From NCBI RefSeq assembly GCF_000429465.1, contig NZ_AUBX01000009.1, forward strand, positions 248,001 to 312,000: a stretch of 64,000 nt of DNA. The letters run 5' to 3'. The stretch is from Algoriphagus vanfongensis DSM 17529. GTDB taxonomy: Bacteria > Bacteroidota > Bacteroidia > Cytophagales > Cyclobacteriaceae. How positions within the stretch are numbered: the stretch's first letter is position 1; each line of letters begins with the position of its first letter. Below are positions 16,063 through 24,752 of this stretch, one piece after another. The position numbers and the translations under genes were made by a program. The notes under the pieces were generated by a model. That model did not search any database, had not been told where the DNA came from, and saw only the letters and a list, made by a program, of their open reading frames with translations.

Positions 16063-17013
16063 TTAGAAGTTGTCTACTAGGGATTTGGTAGTCACTTCGA
16101 GTACTTCAAAGGCGTTTTCAGCCATGGTGTTCTCTGTGTCTAGAGTAGGGTTGACCTCTACGATCTCCCAGCAGCAAACTCGCTTGTCTTTAATCAATTC
16201 CGCATTGAGCTGAATCGCCTCTTCTACCGTCAAACCGTCTGGAACAGGAGTGCCTGTACCTACTGATATGGAGCTATCCAAACTATCTACATCAAACGAT
16301 ATATAGATCTGATCGCAATCTTTTAGAATCTCCAAAGTTTGTTGAGCGATGGACGCGATACCGTCTTTTCTGACTTGATCAGTTTTGAAATTGGTAATCC
16401 CGTATTTCTCAATAAGATAATCCTCAGGTTTTTCAGTATCTCTTACCGATATAAATACGATGTCTTTAGGATCGATTTTCGGTTGATCTCCACCGATTTT
16501 TTTAATTCTTTCCCAATACAATAATGTCTCTTCGTCCGGTGTATTTTGTTGGCAATCCAGATTGTCTAGTTGGCTCACCATGGCCAAGGGCATGCCGTGC
16601 ATATTGCCGGAAGGAGTGGTGTAGGGAGTATGTAGGTCTGCATGGGCGTCTATCCAAACTACCCCAAGTCTCAGCTCAGGGTTGGCAGCTTTGATTCCCA
16701 TGATAGTGCCAGCGGCAGTGCTGTGATCTCCGGCCAGCACAATTGGAAATTTCTTTTCCAAACGAAGGGACTCTATCGAGCTGTAAACGTTTTTCAGTAC
16801 TTGATAGACTCCGTCAACATATTTAGCATGCGGAAATTTATTGCCTTTCCACAGGTAGTTATTCGCATCAGCTACATGAATGGGATCAAATTGGGTGAAG
16901 AAATCTGATTTCTTGTCCAGCGAAGCAATTTTAAGTGCATCAATGCCCAGACTGGCTCCTCGGGTACCTGCGGCAATTTCTGATCGGACTTCCACTAGTT
17001 TGATATTTCTCAT
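16063..17013 (-). CDS. rocF: Arginase/agmatinase family hydrolase, probably arginase
   Basis: The ATG at 17013 (MRNIKLVEVRSEIAAGTRG) is preferred over 17049. The 316-residue product has the two-manganese site of the ureohydrolases: GDHS (95-98), DAHADLHTP (122-130) and SFDVDSLD (239-246), plus the arginase-type substrate loop GTGTPVPDGLT. Together these favour arginase (arginine to ornithine and urea) over agmatinase, but substrate choice is not certain from motifs. An arginine decarboxylase gene lies 0.7 kb away on the opposite strand, so agmatine is a possible alternative substrate. Downstream is the GxxExxY unit. Confidence 0.85.
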   Translation of the reverse strand: MRNIKLVEVRSEIAAGTRGASLGIDALKIASLDKKSDFFTQFDPIHVADANNYLWKGNKFPHAKYVDGVYQVLKNVYSSIESLRLEKKFPIVLAGDHSTAAGTIMGIKAANPELRLGVVWIDAHADLHTPYTTPSGNMHGMPLAMVSQLDNLDCQQNTPDEETLLYWERIKKIGGDQPKIDPKDIVFISVRDTEKPEDYLIEKYGITNFKTDQVRKDGIASIAQQTLEILKDCDQIYISFDVDSLDSSISVGTGTPVPDGLTVEEAIQLNAELIKDKRVCCWEIVEVNPTLDTENTMAENAFEVLEVTTKSLVDNF

Positions 17014-17132
17014 AGATTTTTCTAAAAGCGTGATCGGGTTTATAGACAAAACTAACCAAAAGGATTGACTCTAAAATTTTCTTTAAACCCTATAAAATTT
17101 ATAGGGATAATAGGAAATATAAATATTTGACC

Positions 17133-17140
17133 TACCTTTG
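17133..17140 (+). promoter_or_regulatory. -7 promoter element
   Basis: TACCTTTG matches TAnnTTTG. It lies 28 bp before the ATG at 17168, which supports that start rather than the in-frame ATG at 17138. No clear TTG is seen at the expected spacing. Confidence 0.45.
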
Positions 17141-17167
17141 AACTCATCAATTAAAAACCAAATACAA

Positions 17168-17605
17168 ATGAGCGCAGTTAATTCCCTTACGCAAGCTTCG
17201 ACATTTGGGGTATGGACGACCCAGTCTTCCCCGCAAATTTCTACCAATTCAGCTTCACAGCAGGTCTTGAAGTTTTACTTCCAAAGGTCCGGAGAGTACA
17301 TGCAGGGAATATGTCGCTTTGAGGATTCTTTTGGTTTTATGATGCCATTGTTCAAGTCTTTGCTAGGCTTGGGTACTTCAAACTGGTTGGAAGTGACATT
17401 TTCTCCAGAGACAAAAACTGCCTATTTCATTTTCCCAAAATCTGAAGTAAAGTCAGTTGAAAACAAGCTGAACGCAATCCACGAGTTGCTGATTCGGGAG
17501 TTGCATTTTAAAAGTGTGCTCAGTCAGCTGATTGTCAATAAGAAGAGGTTTCAAAAGGAGCAAGCCTTGTTGAATGCCTCCTTGGGTATCAAACAGCAAG
17601 ATTAG
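17168..17605 (+). CDS. Conserved-looking protein of unknown function
   Basis: The 145-residue product does not match a family I recognise. It has a Ser/Thr/Gln-rich N terminus (about 1-32) with no signal peptide. A globular part follows with VLKFYFQRSGEYMQGICRFED and GTSNWLEVTFSPETKTAYFIFP, then a C-terminal charged helix (about 95-145). It is probably cytoplasmic. The start at 17168 is chosen because the -7 element overlaps the earlier ATG. A terminator at 17630 makes it a single-gene unit between arginase and arginine decarboxylase genes, which does not by itself assign a role. Confidence 0.7.
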   Translation: MSAVNSLTQASTFGVWTTQSSPQISTNSASQQVLKFYFQRSGEYMQGICRFEDSFGFMMPLFKSLLGLGTSNWLEVTFSPETKTAYFIFPKSEVKSVENKLNAIHELLIRELHFKSVLSQLIVNKKRFQKEQALLNASLGIKQQD

Positions 17606-17629
17606 TTTCTGAAAGATCTCATGCATAGG

Positions 17630-17664
17630 AAAGGGACAAAGCCAGTGCGTTTTGTCCCTTTTTC
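17630..17664 (+). terminator. Rho-independent terminator
   Basis: AAAGGGACAAA (17630-17640) pairs with TTTGTCCCTTT (17651-17661), followed by further Ts, 25 bp after the stop at 17605. Confidence 0.8.
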
Positions 17665-17733
17665 ATTTGATATTCGCCATTATTATTCAATTTTTGCAGG
17701 TACTTTCAACTCACTTTAAAACCGAATCGACAT

Positions 17734-19128
17734 ATGAATCGATATATTGATTTGATCCAGCAGACCTTTGATTTTCCGACCAAAGAGTTTCGTGTGGAGA
17801 ACAACGAGCTATTTTTCAATGGTGTCAACTTGATGGAAATCATCGAGACCTATGGCACTCCTTTGAAGCTGACTTACTTGCCGAAGATTTCTGAAAGTAT
17901 CCAAAACGCAAAGACTTACTTTGCCAATGCGATGCAGACTCATGACTACAAGGGCAAGTACACCTATTGCTATTGTACCAAATCCTCCCACTTCAGTTTT
18001 GTGCTAAACGAGGCTTTGAAAAATGACATTCATATCGAGACCTCTTCGACTTTTGATATTCCGCTAGTTCGTAGTCTCTATGCAGATGGCAAAATCACGA
18101 AGGATACTTATATCGTCTGTAACGGCTTCAAGAGGGATTTGTACAAGCAATACATCAGTGAACTCCTCAATGACGGTTTCAAAAACTGTATTCCGATATT
18201 GGATAATTTGAGTGAAATCGACTATTACCTAGAGCACGTCAAAGTTCCGTTTCAGGTAGGAATCAGGATCGCAGCCGATGAAGAGCCAAAGTTTGGTTTT
18301 TATACTTCAAGACTGGGTGTGAGATACAATGACATCTTGAAGCTTTACGAAGAGAAAATCAAAAACAATCCGAATGTGAGTCTGAAGATGCTTCATTTCT
18401 TCATCAATTCCGGGATTCGTGATACAGCATATTATTGGTCTGAGTTGACTCGATTTATCCAGAAATATGTAGATCTGAAAAAGATTGCTCCTACACTTGA
18501 TACGATGGATATCGGTGGCGGATGGCCGATCAAGACTAACGTGTTCTTCGATTATGATTACCAATACATGGCCGATCAAATTGTGAAGAATATCAAGTGG
18601 ATGTGCGCCAAGAACAATACAACCGAGCCGAATATTTTCACAGAGTTCGGAAGCTATACGGTAGGAGAGAGTGGTGCAGTACTTTATTCTATTTTGGATG
18701 AAAAACTACAGAACGATAAGGAGCTCTGGTATATGATCGATGGATCCTTCATCACCCAGCTACCGGATAGTTGGGGCTTGAATCAGAAATATATCATGCT
18801 GGCAGTCAACCACTGGGATGAGGAATACCACAATATCAATCTGGGTGGATTGACCTGTGATAGCATGGATTATTACAATTCAGAAGCTCACCAGTTTAAT
18901 ATCTATCTACCAAAAGCTGAGAAAGAAAAAAAGCAGTACATCGGTTTCTTCCATACTGGTGCTTACCAAGAATCCTTGGGTGGATATGGAGGAATTCAGC
19001 ACTGCTTGATTCCAGCTCCGAAGCATGTTTTGATTGATAGAAATCCAGATGGAAGCATAAAGCATTGGCTTTTTGCTGAGGACCAAACCGAAGAAAGCAT
19101 GCTGAAAACTTTGGGTTATAAAAAGTAA
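17734..19128 (+). CDS. speA: Arginine decarboxylase (fold-type III PLP enzyme)
   Basis: The 464-residue product has the alanine racemase-like barrel and C-terminal beta domain of Orn/DAP/Arg decarboxylases. The PLP lysine is Lys83 in YCYCTKSSHFSFVLN, and the Gly-rich phosphate loop is MDIGGGWPIKT. It resembles the short (about 463-residue) proteins named arginine decarboxylase in Bacteroidota rather than the 630-residue SpeA of enterobacteria. It would make agmatine for polyamine synthesis. The ATG at 17734 is clean. It is transcribed alone, with a terminator at 19149-19181, and stands near the arginase-family gene. Confidence 0.82.
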   Translation: MNRYIDLIQQTFDFPTKEFRVENNELFFNGVNLMEIIETYGTPLKLTYLPKISESIQNAKTYFANAMQTHDYKGKYTYCYCTKSSHFSFVLNEALKNDIHIETSSTFDIPLVRSLYADGKITKDTYIVCNGFKRDLYKQYISELLNDGFKNCIPILDNLSEIDYYLEHVKVPFQVGIRIAADEEPKFGFYTSRLGVRYNDILKLYEEKIKNNPNVSLKMLHFFINSGIRDTAYYWSELTRFIQKYVDLKKIAPTLDTMDIGGGWPIKTNVFFDYDYQYMADQIVKNIKWMCAKNNTTEPNIFTEFGSYTVGESGAVLYSILDEKLQNDKELWYMIDGSFITQLPDSWGLNQKYIMLAVNHWDEEYHNINLGGLTCDSMDYYNSEAHQFNIYLPKAEKEKKQYIGFFHTGAYQESLGGYGGIQHCLIPAPKHVLIDRNPDGSIKHWLFAEDQTEESMLKTLGYKK

Positions 19129-19148
19129 TTATTGATTTGAGTATAAAG

Positions 19149-19181
19149 AAAAAGGAGTGGGATTCAATCTCACTCCTTTTT
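19149..19181 (+). terminator. Terminator between convergent genes
   Basis: An 11-bp stem AAAAAGGAGTG / CACTCCTTTTT, 20 bp after the stop of the arginine decarboxylase gene. Because A and T tails flank it, it may also serve the convergent gene ending at 19247. Confidence 0.8.
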
Positions 19182-19246
19182 GCTTTTTAGGGGATTTATT
19201 CCTTGAGCGAAGCCATTCAAGGTGGTGTTAGATATTTTTTCACCGA

Positions 19247-20356
19247 TCAATGGCAGCCTTCAGCATGGTCAATCCACGTGCCATCTGTGCTCAAATAAGC
19301 TCCCATGGCATCTGCTGTCATGCAAGAATGAACTGGAAGAACCCCCAATAGATCACCTATCTGAACTGAGTTCAAAAGTGATTTAGAGGCTTTAATAATT
19401 CCGTGCTCTTGGGAAATACTTTTTAGGTAGGATTTATCTTCATTCTCTGGGATTGTCCAGCCATGATCATTCAAGTAGACGATTTCGCCAAAGTTTTTGG
19501 TTCCGTTTTCACCTACCAAGACATCCTTCGCTAGATGAACGCCTCCTCCATGAACCAAGATTTCTCCTCGATCTCTGTTGATATCGACTACAGGAACAGC
19601 AAGTGCGACCGCGATTTCTGATTTCTCACATCCTCCTAGGTTCGCCTGCATCAGGTCGAAGAAAACGAAATTCCCAGGTCCCATTTCATCAATATCTCCG
19701 AAATCCTCCATCACGGCACAGCCAGGAGTATCACCAGTTCTGGTCACCAGTTCCGGGTATTCTGATTGATATTTCGCTTTCAGCATACCCAATGCATCTC
19801 TTGTTTGTTCATAGAGGGCAGGAATATCAGGCATGTAATAGGAATGACCCGCATGCAGATAGAATCCCTTAAAATACAAGTTTTCCGATTTTTTGGCAGT
19901 TAACAGGATTTCCTCTATCAAACCAAAATCAGACACATGAACTCCCGTACGGCCGTAACCGGCATCGATTTCAATAAAAAATCCAACTTTCTCCGTCAAC
20001 CCATCTACCAGTTTTTGAGCAGTCACGGGATTGACTACCTGCACAGAGAAAGACTGTTCCTTGGCTAATTCATTCAGTTTGGCAATTTCGAGAGTATTGA
20101 ATGGAAAGGCAATATGAATATTGTCCCAGCCTTGTCCGCAAAGATATTCAGCCATCTTGATGGAAGATGCAGTTACTTCTTTGATTCCATATTCCTTGGC
20201 CCACGTGCCGATGATGCGGGATTGGGCAGTTTTCCAATGCGGAACTAGCTTCATATCATGCCTGGCAGCCTTATCACTCATTCGTTTGATATTGGCACGG
20301 CAGATTTTTTCATCAATTAATAAAGTGGGTGAGGTAATTTGGGATAAATATGACAT
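19247..20356 (-). CDS. D-threonine aldolase / D-serine dehydratase-like PLP enzyme
   Basis: The 369-residue product is a fold-type III enzyme with an alanine racemase-like N-terminal barrel and a C-terminal metal-binding domain. The PLP lysine is Lys42 in LVPHWKTAQ. The barrel continues with IEIDAGYGRTGV, and the C terminus has VLPVHSCMTADAM, where the HxC pair is the divalent metal site of the DSD1/D-threonine aldolase group. Whether it is a D-threonine aldolase or a D-serine dehydratase cannot be decided from sequence. The ATG is at 20356. It is divergent from alaS across a 291-bp region. Confidence 0.85.
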   Translation of the reverse strand: MSYLSQITSPTLLIDEKICRANIKRMSDKAARHDMKLVPHWKTAQSRIIGTWAKEYGIKEVTASSIKMAEYLCGQGWDNIHIAFPFNTLEIAKLNELAKEQSFSVQVVNPVTAQKLVDGLTEKVGFFIEIDAGYGRTGVHVSDFGLIEEILLTAKKSENLYFKGFYLHAGHSYYMPDIPALYEQTRDALGMLKAKYQSEYPELVTRTGDTPGCAVMEDFGDIDEMGPGNFVFFDLMQANLGGCEKSEIAVALAVPVVDINRDRGEILVHGGGVHLAKDVLVGENGTKNFGEIVYLNDHGWTIPENEDKSYLKSISQEHGIIKASKSLLNSVQIGDLLGVLPVHSCMTADAMGAYLSTDGTWIDHAEGCH

Positions 20357-20430
20357 AGGTTGTGGTCATTAAAAGTTTTCTAAAATTTTTAGAAAAGTAA
20401 GAAAGATTTGCCAATCGAAAGACACAAAAG

Positions 20431-20476
20431 GCCTATTCCTCAAAAATAGCTCAGGCAGAAAGGAGAGGAATCAGGC
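20431..20476. other. Hairpin of unknown role between the divergent PLP enzyme gene and alaS
   Basis: GCCTATTCCTC (20431-20441) pairs with GAGGAATCAGGC (20465-20476): 11 bp with one bulged C. No U-run follows on either strand, so it is not an ordinary terminator. Confidence 0.35.
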
Positions 20477-20566
20477 AAACTATTTCTTATTGGCATATTT
20501 GAATCCCTATGCGCTCTGGTAAGCTAGAAAATCCTTGAAATCATGCCTTTTTGCCGCCAAATCTGC

Positions 20567-20574
20567 TAATTTTG
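20567..20574 (+). promoter_or_regulatory. Probable -7 element for alaS
   Basis: TAATTTTG matches TAnnTTTG and lies 73 bp before the alaS ATG. A TTG is present at 20551, but at a shorter spacing than consensus. Confidence 0.35.
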
Positions 20575-20647
20575 TCACCCGATAAAAAAGGCTGATTTAA
20601 ATAGCCAAAATCGACCAATCGAATACATAAAGCGCAGTTTACCCTAC

Positions 20648-23272
20648 ATGGAAGCAAAGAAAATCCGGAGCACTTTTATTGAGTTTTTCCAATCCAAGCA
20701 ACACCAATTCGTTCCTTCATCTCCCATAGTGGTCAAAAATGACCCGACCTTGATGTTTACCAACGCAGGGATGAACCAATTCAAAGATGCCTTTTTGGGC
20801 AATGAGGTGGCTAAGTTTTCTCGAGTAGCCAATTCTCAGAAATGTCTTCGCGTCAGTGGAAAACACAATGATCTGGAAGAAGTAGGGGTAGATACCTACC
20901 ATCATACCATGTTTGAGATGCTTGGGAACTGGTCTTTTGGCGACTACTTCAAAAAAGAAGCGATCGCATGGGCCTGGGAGCTTTTGACTGAGGTTTACAA
21001 ACTGGACAAAGACAGATTGTATGTATCAGTTTTTGAAGGAGACAAAGGAGATAATCTAGGTCTTGATCAAGAAGCCTATGATTTTTGGAAAGCCATCGTT
21101 CCCGAAGATCGCATTATCATGGGATCCAAAAAGGACAACTTCTGGGAAATGGGGGATACAGGACCTTGTGGACCTTGTTCTGAGATTCATATTGATTTGC
21201 GTTCAGCGGAAGAAAGAAGCTCTATAGCTGGGAAGGATTTGGTAAATATGGACCATCCTCAGGTGATTGAGATTTGGAACCTTGTATTTATGCAATTCAA
21301 TCGCTTGGCGGATGGAAGCCTGAAAGAACTTCCTGCGAAGCACGTGGATACAGGAATGGGCTTTGAGCGATTGGTTCGTGCTATTCAGCATAAGTATTCC
21401 AATTACGATACAGATTTGTTCCAGCCTTTCATCCAGTATTTGGAAGGAAAGTCAGGTAAAAGCTATGGCAAATCAGAAGAAACGGACATCGCTTTTCGAG
21501 TGATTGTCGATCATATCCGTGCTATTTCCTTTACGATTGCAGATGGTCAATTGCCATCCAACAATAAAGCGGGCTATGTGATTCGCAGAATCCTCAGAAG
21601 AGCCGTACGCTATGGTTATACCTTCTTGGGGTTTACCGAACCATTCCTATATGAGTTAAGTCCTTTGATTTCAGAAAACTTCGGCGAGATTTTTCCTGAG
21701 GTTCAGCAGCAACAAGACTTTATCGCCAAAGTAATCCAGGAAGAAGAAGCCTCTTTCTTAAGAACTTTGGACAATGGTCTGAAAATGCTGGATCAAATCA
21801 AGGAGGAGTTGAAATCGAAGAATGAAACCGTCATCTCCGGCAAAACAGCCTTCGATCTATATGATACCTATGGTTTTCCTTTGGATTTGACATCCTTGAT
21901 TGCCCGAGAAAACGGATTGTCTCTGGATGAAAAAAGCTTTGCTGAGGAAATGGAAAAGCAAAAATCCAGATCTAGAGCTGCTTCTGAGTCAGAAACTGGC
22001 GACTGGGTTTTGGTCCATGAAGATGAGGGAGTGGAGTTTATTGGTTACGATTTCTTGGAGTCCTATTCTCATATCATCAAGTACCGCGTGGTTAAGGATA
22101 AAAAAGGTGATAAGTTCCAGTTGGTATTGGACAAGACCCCGTTCTATGCGGAAAGCGGTGGACAGGTAGGGGATACCGGATTTTTGGTTTCTGATTCTGA
22201 GAAAATCAGTGTGATTGATACCAAAAAGGAGAACGATCTGATTGTGCATTTTGTGGAAAAGCTACCTGCTAATCCTGAAGCGAGATTCTCTGCTGAAGTG
22301 GATCAAGTGAAAAGACACTTGACCATGAATAATCACACGGCTACTCACTTGCTACAATCTGCTTTGAAAGAAGTTTTGGGAGACCATGTGCAGCAAAGAG
22401 GTTCTTTGGTGAATGATCACGTCTTGAGATTTGATTTTTCTCACTTCTCTAAAATGACTGAGGAGGAAATCTCCAAAGTAGAGGATATCGTCAATGCAAA
22501 AATCCGCGAAAATATTCCTTTGATCGAAAAGAGAAATGTGCCGATCGAAGAAGCTAAGAAAATGGGGGCAACCGCCCTTTTCGGAGAGAAATATGGCGAC
22601 TATGTGCGCGTGATCACATTTGACCCAACCTATTCTGTAGAACTTTGCGGAGGTACACACGTACCTTCCACTGCTCAAATCGGATTATTTAAAATCACCT
22701 CAGAGGGATCTGTCGCATCCGGTGTGAGAAGAATAGAAGCGATCACTTCGATGGAAGCTGAGAAATATTTGAAAGAGCAAGAAAGTCTTTTGAAGGAAAT
22801 TCAGGAGTTGCTGAAGAATCCTAAAGATTTGAAAAAGGCTGTAGAAACCTTGCTTCAGGAAAGAAATGACCTGAAGAAAGAAATCGAGGGACTTCATCTT
22901 GAGAAAGCCGCCGGAGTGAAAACTGAGCTTTTGAACCAGTTTGTTTCTGGCGAAGGAGTGAATACGTTGATTGCGAAAGTTACTTTGCCAAATGCTGACT
23001 CTTTGAAGAAGTTGGCTTATGAATTGAAAAATGAGGTGGATTCGGCTTTTGCTATTTTGGCGGCAGAGATTGATGGAAAGCCACAGATTGCTGTGATTTT
23101 GGATGAGGGTTTGGTTCAGTCCAAAAACTTAAACGCCGGTCAGATTGTGAGAGATTTGGCCAAAGAAATCCAAGGTGGAGGAGGTGGTCAACCTTTCTTT
23201 GCTACCGCAGGTGGAAAGAATCTTGCTGGCTTAGATAATGTGGTTGCCAAGGCAAAAGAAATGTTTTTATAA
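20648..23272 (+). CDS. alaS: Alanyl-tRNA synthetase
   Basis: AlaRS charges tRNA-Ala and edits mischarged Ser and Gly. The 874-residue product has the class II catalytic core (motif 1 near the start, MFTNAGMNQFKDAFLG and GNWSFGDYFKKEAIAWAWELL). It then has the tRNA-binding region, the editing domain with NHTATHLL (about 562-569) and CGGTH (667-671) as zinc ligands, and a C-terminal domain with a coiled coil (about 700-760) and the DHHA1-like end QGGGGGQPFFATAGGK. It starts a string with gatB (17 bp on) and a TlpA-like gene (2 bp after gatB). Confidence 0.98.
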   Translation: MEAKKIRSTFIEFFQSKQHQFVPSSPIVVKNDPTLMFTNAGMNQFKDAFLGNEVAKFSRVANSQKCLRVSGKHNDLEEVGVDTYHHTMFEMLGNWSFGDYFKKEAIAWAWELLTEVYKLDKDRLYVSVFEGDKGDNLGLDQEAYDFWKAIVPEDRIIMGSKKDNFWEMGDTGPCGPCSEIHIDLRSAEERSSIAGKDLVNMDHPQVIEIWNLVFMQFNRLADGSLKELPAKHVDTGMGFERLVRAIQHKYSNYDTDLFQPFIQYLEGKSGKSYGKSEETDIAFRVIVDHIRAISFTIADGQLPSNNKAGYVIRRILRRAVRYGYTFLGFTEPFLYELSPLISENFGEIFPEVQQQQDFIAKVIQEEEASFLRTLDNGLKMLDQIKEELKSKNETVISGKTAFDLYDTYGFPLDLTSLIARENGLSLDEKSFAEEMEKQKSRSRAASESETGDWVLVHEDEGVEFIGYDFLESYSHIIKYRVVKDKKGDKFQLVLDKTPFYAESGGQVGDTGFLVSDSEKISVIDTKKENDLIVHFVEKLPANPEARFSAEVDQVKRHLTMNNHTATHLLQSALKEVLGDHVQQRGSLVNDHVLRFDFSHFSKMTEEEISKVEDIVNAKIRENIPLIEKRNVPIEEAKKMGATALFGEKYGDYVRVITFDPTYSVELCGGTHVPSTAQIGLFKITSEGSVASGVRRIEAITSMEAEKYLKEQESLLKEIQELLKNPKDLKKAVETLLQERNDLKKEIEGLHLEKAAGVKTELLNQFVSGEGVNTLIAKVTLPNADSLKKLAYELKNEVDSAFAILAAEIDGKPQIAVILDEGLVQSKNLNAGQIVRDLAKEIQGGGGGQPFFATAGGKNLAGLDNVVAKAKEMFL

Positions 23273-23289
23273 TCGCTGAATTGCAAAGA

Positions 23290-24750
23290 ATGGTAAGCGA
23301 AGAAATTAAAAGTAAATATCAATTGGTGATTGGCTTGGAGGTCCATGCCCAATTAGCGACTGAGAGTAAAATTTTTGCCTCTGATTCCACCGTGTTTGGG
23401 AATGATCCCAATACCCAGATATCAGTGATTACATTGGGGCATCCGGGCACCTTGCCCAAGGTGAATAAAAAGGCCGTGGAATACGCCATCAAAATGGGAT
23501 TGGCCTGTAATTCTGAAATCACCCGAGTGAATATCTTTTCAAGAAAGAACTATTTCTATCCAGATCTGCCAAAGGGCTATCAAATCACCCAAGATAAAGG
23601 GCCGATCTGCGTAGGTGGAATCGTCCCTGTTCAATTGAGTGACGGAACGAAAAAGGAAATCCATTTGAACCGAGTTCATATGGAAGAAGATGCTGGGAAA
23701 TCAATTCATTTAGCTGGCGAGACAGATACTTTGGTTGATTTCAATAGAGCTGGTACTCCTTTGATTGAGATAGTGACAGATCCAGATTTGAGAAGTGCTG
23801 AAGAGGCAATGGTTTTTTTGGCTGAAATCAAGAAGCTTGTCAAATATCTGGATATCTGCGACGGAAACATGGAGGAAGGGTCCATGCGATGCGATGCCAA
23901 CGTCTCCGTCATGCTGAAGGACGCCAAGGAATATGGAAAAAAAGTAGAGGTCAAAAACATGAACTCTTTCCGAAATGTCGGACGGGCTATTGAGCATGAG
24001 CACAACCGTATCATTGAATTACTGGAAGCGGGGGAGGATGTGATTTCCGAAACCAGAACGTTTGATGCAACTACAGGCAAAACAGCCAGTATGCGTACCA
24101 AGGAAGACTTGAACGATTATCGCTATTTTCCAGAGCCAGATTTGAGTCCTGTGGTCATTTCAGACGAATGGCTGAAATCCATTCAGAAAACAATGCCGCT
24201 TCTTCCCAGAGAATTGCACGCGAAATTTGTGTCTGAGTATGGACTGCCTGACTATGATGCGAGTTTCTTGACTGAATCAAAGGAAATGGCCTTGTGGTTT
24301 AATGAGCTTTGCAGAAAAACCTCAAACTATAAAGCTGCGTCTAACTGGATGATGGGACCTGTCAAGTCCTATTTGAATGAAACAAATTGTGCCATAAGTG
24401 AATTTGCGATCACACCTAAAGAACTAGCCGGACTGATTCAATTGGTAGACGATGGGAAGGTGAGTTTTTCCATTGCTTCCCAAAAAATATACCCTGAAAT
24501 GCTTCAAGGTAAGCATGAGAGTCCTTTGGAAGTAGCTCAGCGCTTGAATTTAATTCAGGAAAGTGATGCAGACTCCTTGCGTCCTATAATAGAAAGCGTT
24601 CTTGCAGAAAACCAAAAAAAGGTAGCGGAGTATAAATCAGGTAAGAAAGGCCTGATCGGGATGTTTATGGGAAAAGTCATGCAAAAATCTCAGGGAAAAG
24701 CTGATCCTAAGGTGGCCACTCAACTCTTGACAGAATTACTAAACCAATAA
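23290..24750 (+). CDS. gatB: Aspartyl/glutamyl-tRNA amidotransferase subunit B
   Basis: GatB is the kinase/tRNA-binding subunit of the amidotransferase that makes Gln-tRNA or Asn-tRNA from the misacylated form. The ATG at 23290 (MVSEEIKSKYQLVIGLEVHAQL) is preferred over the TTG at 23281. The 486-residue product has LVIGLEVHAQLATESKIF, the family signature DFNRAGTPLIEIVTDPDLRS, NMEEGSMRCDANVSV, RYFPEPDLSPV, and the C-terminal helical GatB/YqeY tail (about 340-486). gatA and gatC are not in the window. It follows alaS closely, so the two are probably co-transcribed. Confidence 0.97.
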   Translation: MVSEEIKSKYQLVIGLEVHAQLATESKIFASDSTVFGNDPNTQISVITLGHPGTLPKVNKKAVEYAIKMGLACNSEITRVNIFSRKNYFYPDLPKGYQITQDKGPICVGGIVPVQLSDGTKKEIHLNRVHMEEDAGKSIHLAGETDTLVDFNRAGTPLIEIVTDPDLRSAEEAMVFLAEIKKLVKYLDICDGNMEEGSMRCDANVSVMLKDAKEYGKKVEVKNMNSFRNVGRAIEHEHNRIIELLEAGEDVISETRTFDATTGKTASMRTKEDLNDYRYFPEPDLSPVVISDEWLKSIQKTMPLLPRELHAKFVSEYGLPDYDASFLTESKEMALWFNELCRKTSNYKAASNWMMGPVKSYLNETNCAISEFAITPKELAGLIQLVDDGKVSFSIASQKIYPEMLQGKHESPLEVAQRLNLIQESDADSLRPIIESVLAENQKKVAEYKSGKKGLIGMFMGKVMQKSQGKADPKVATQLLTELLNQ

Positions 24751-24752
24751 TT

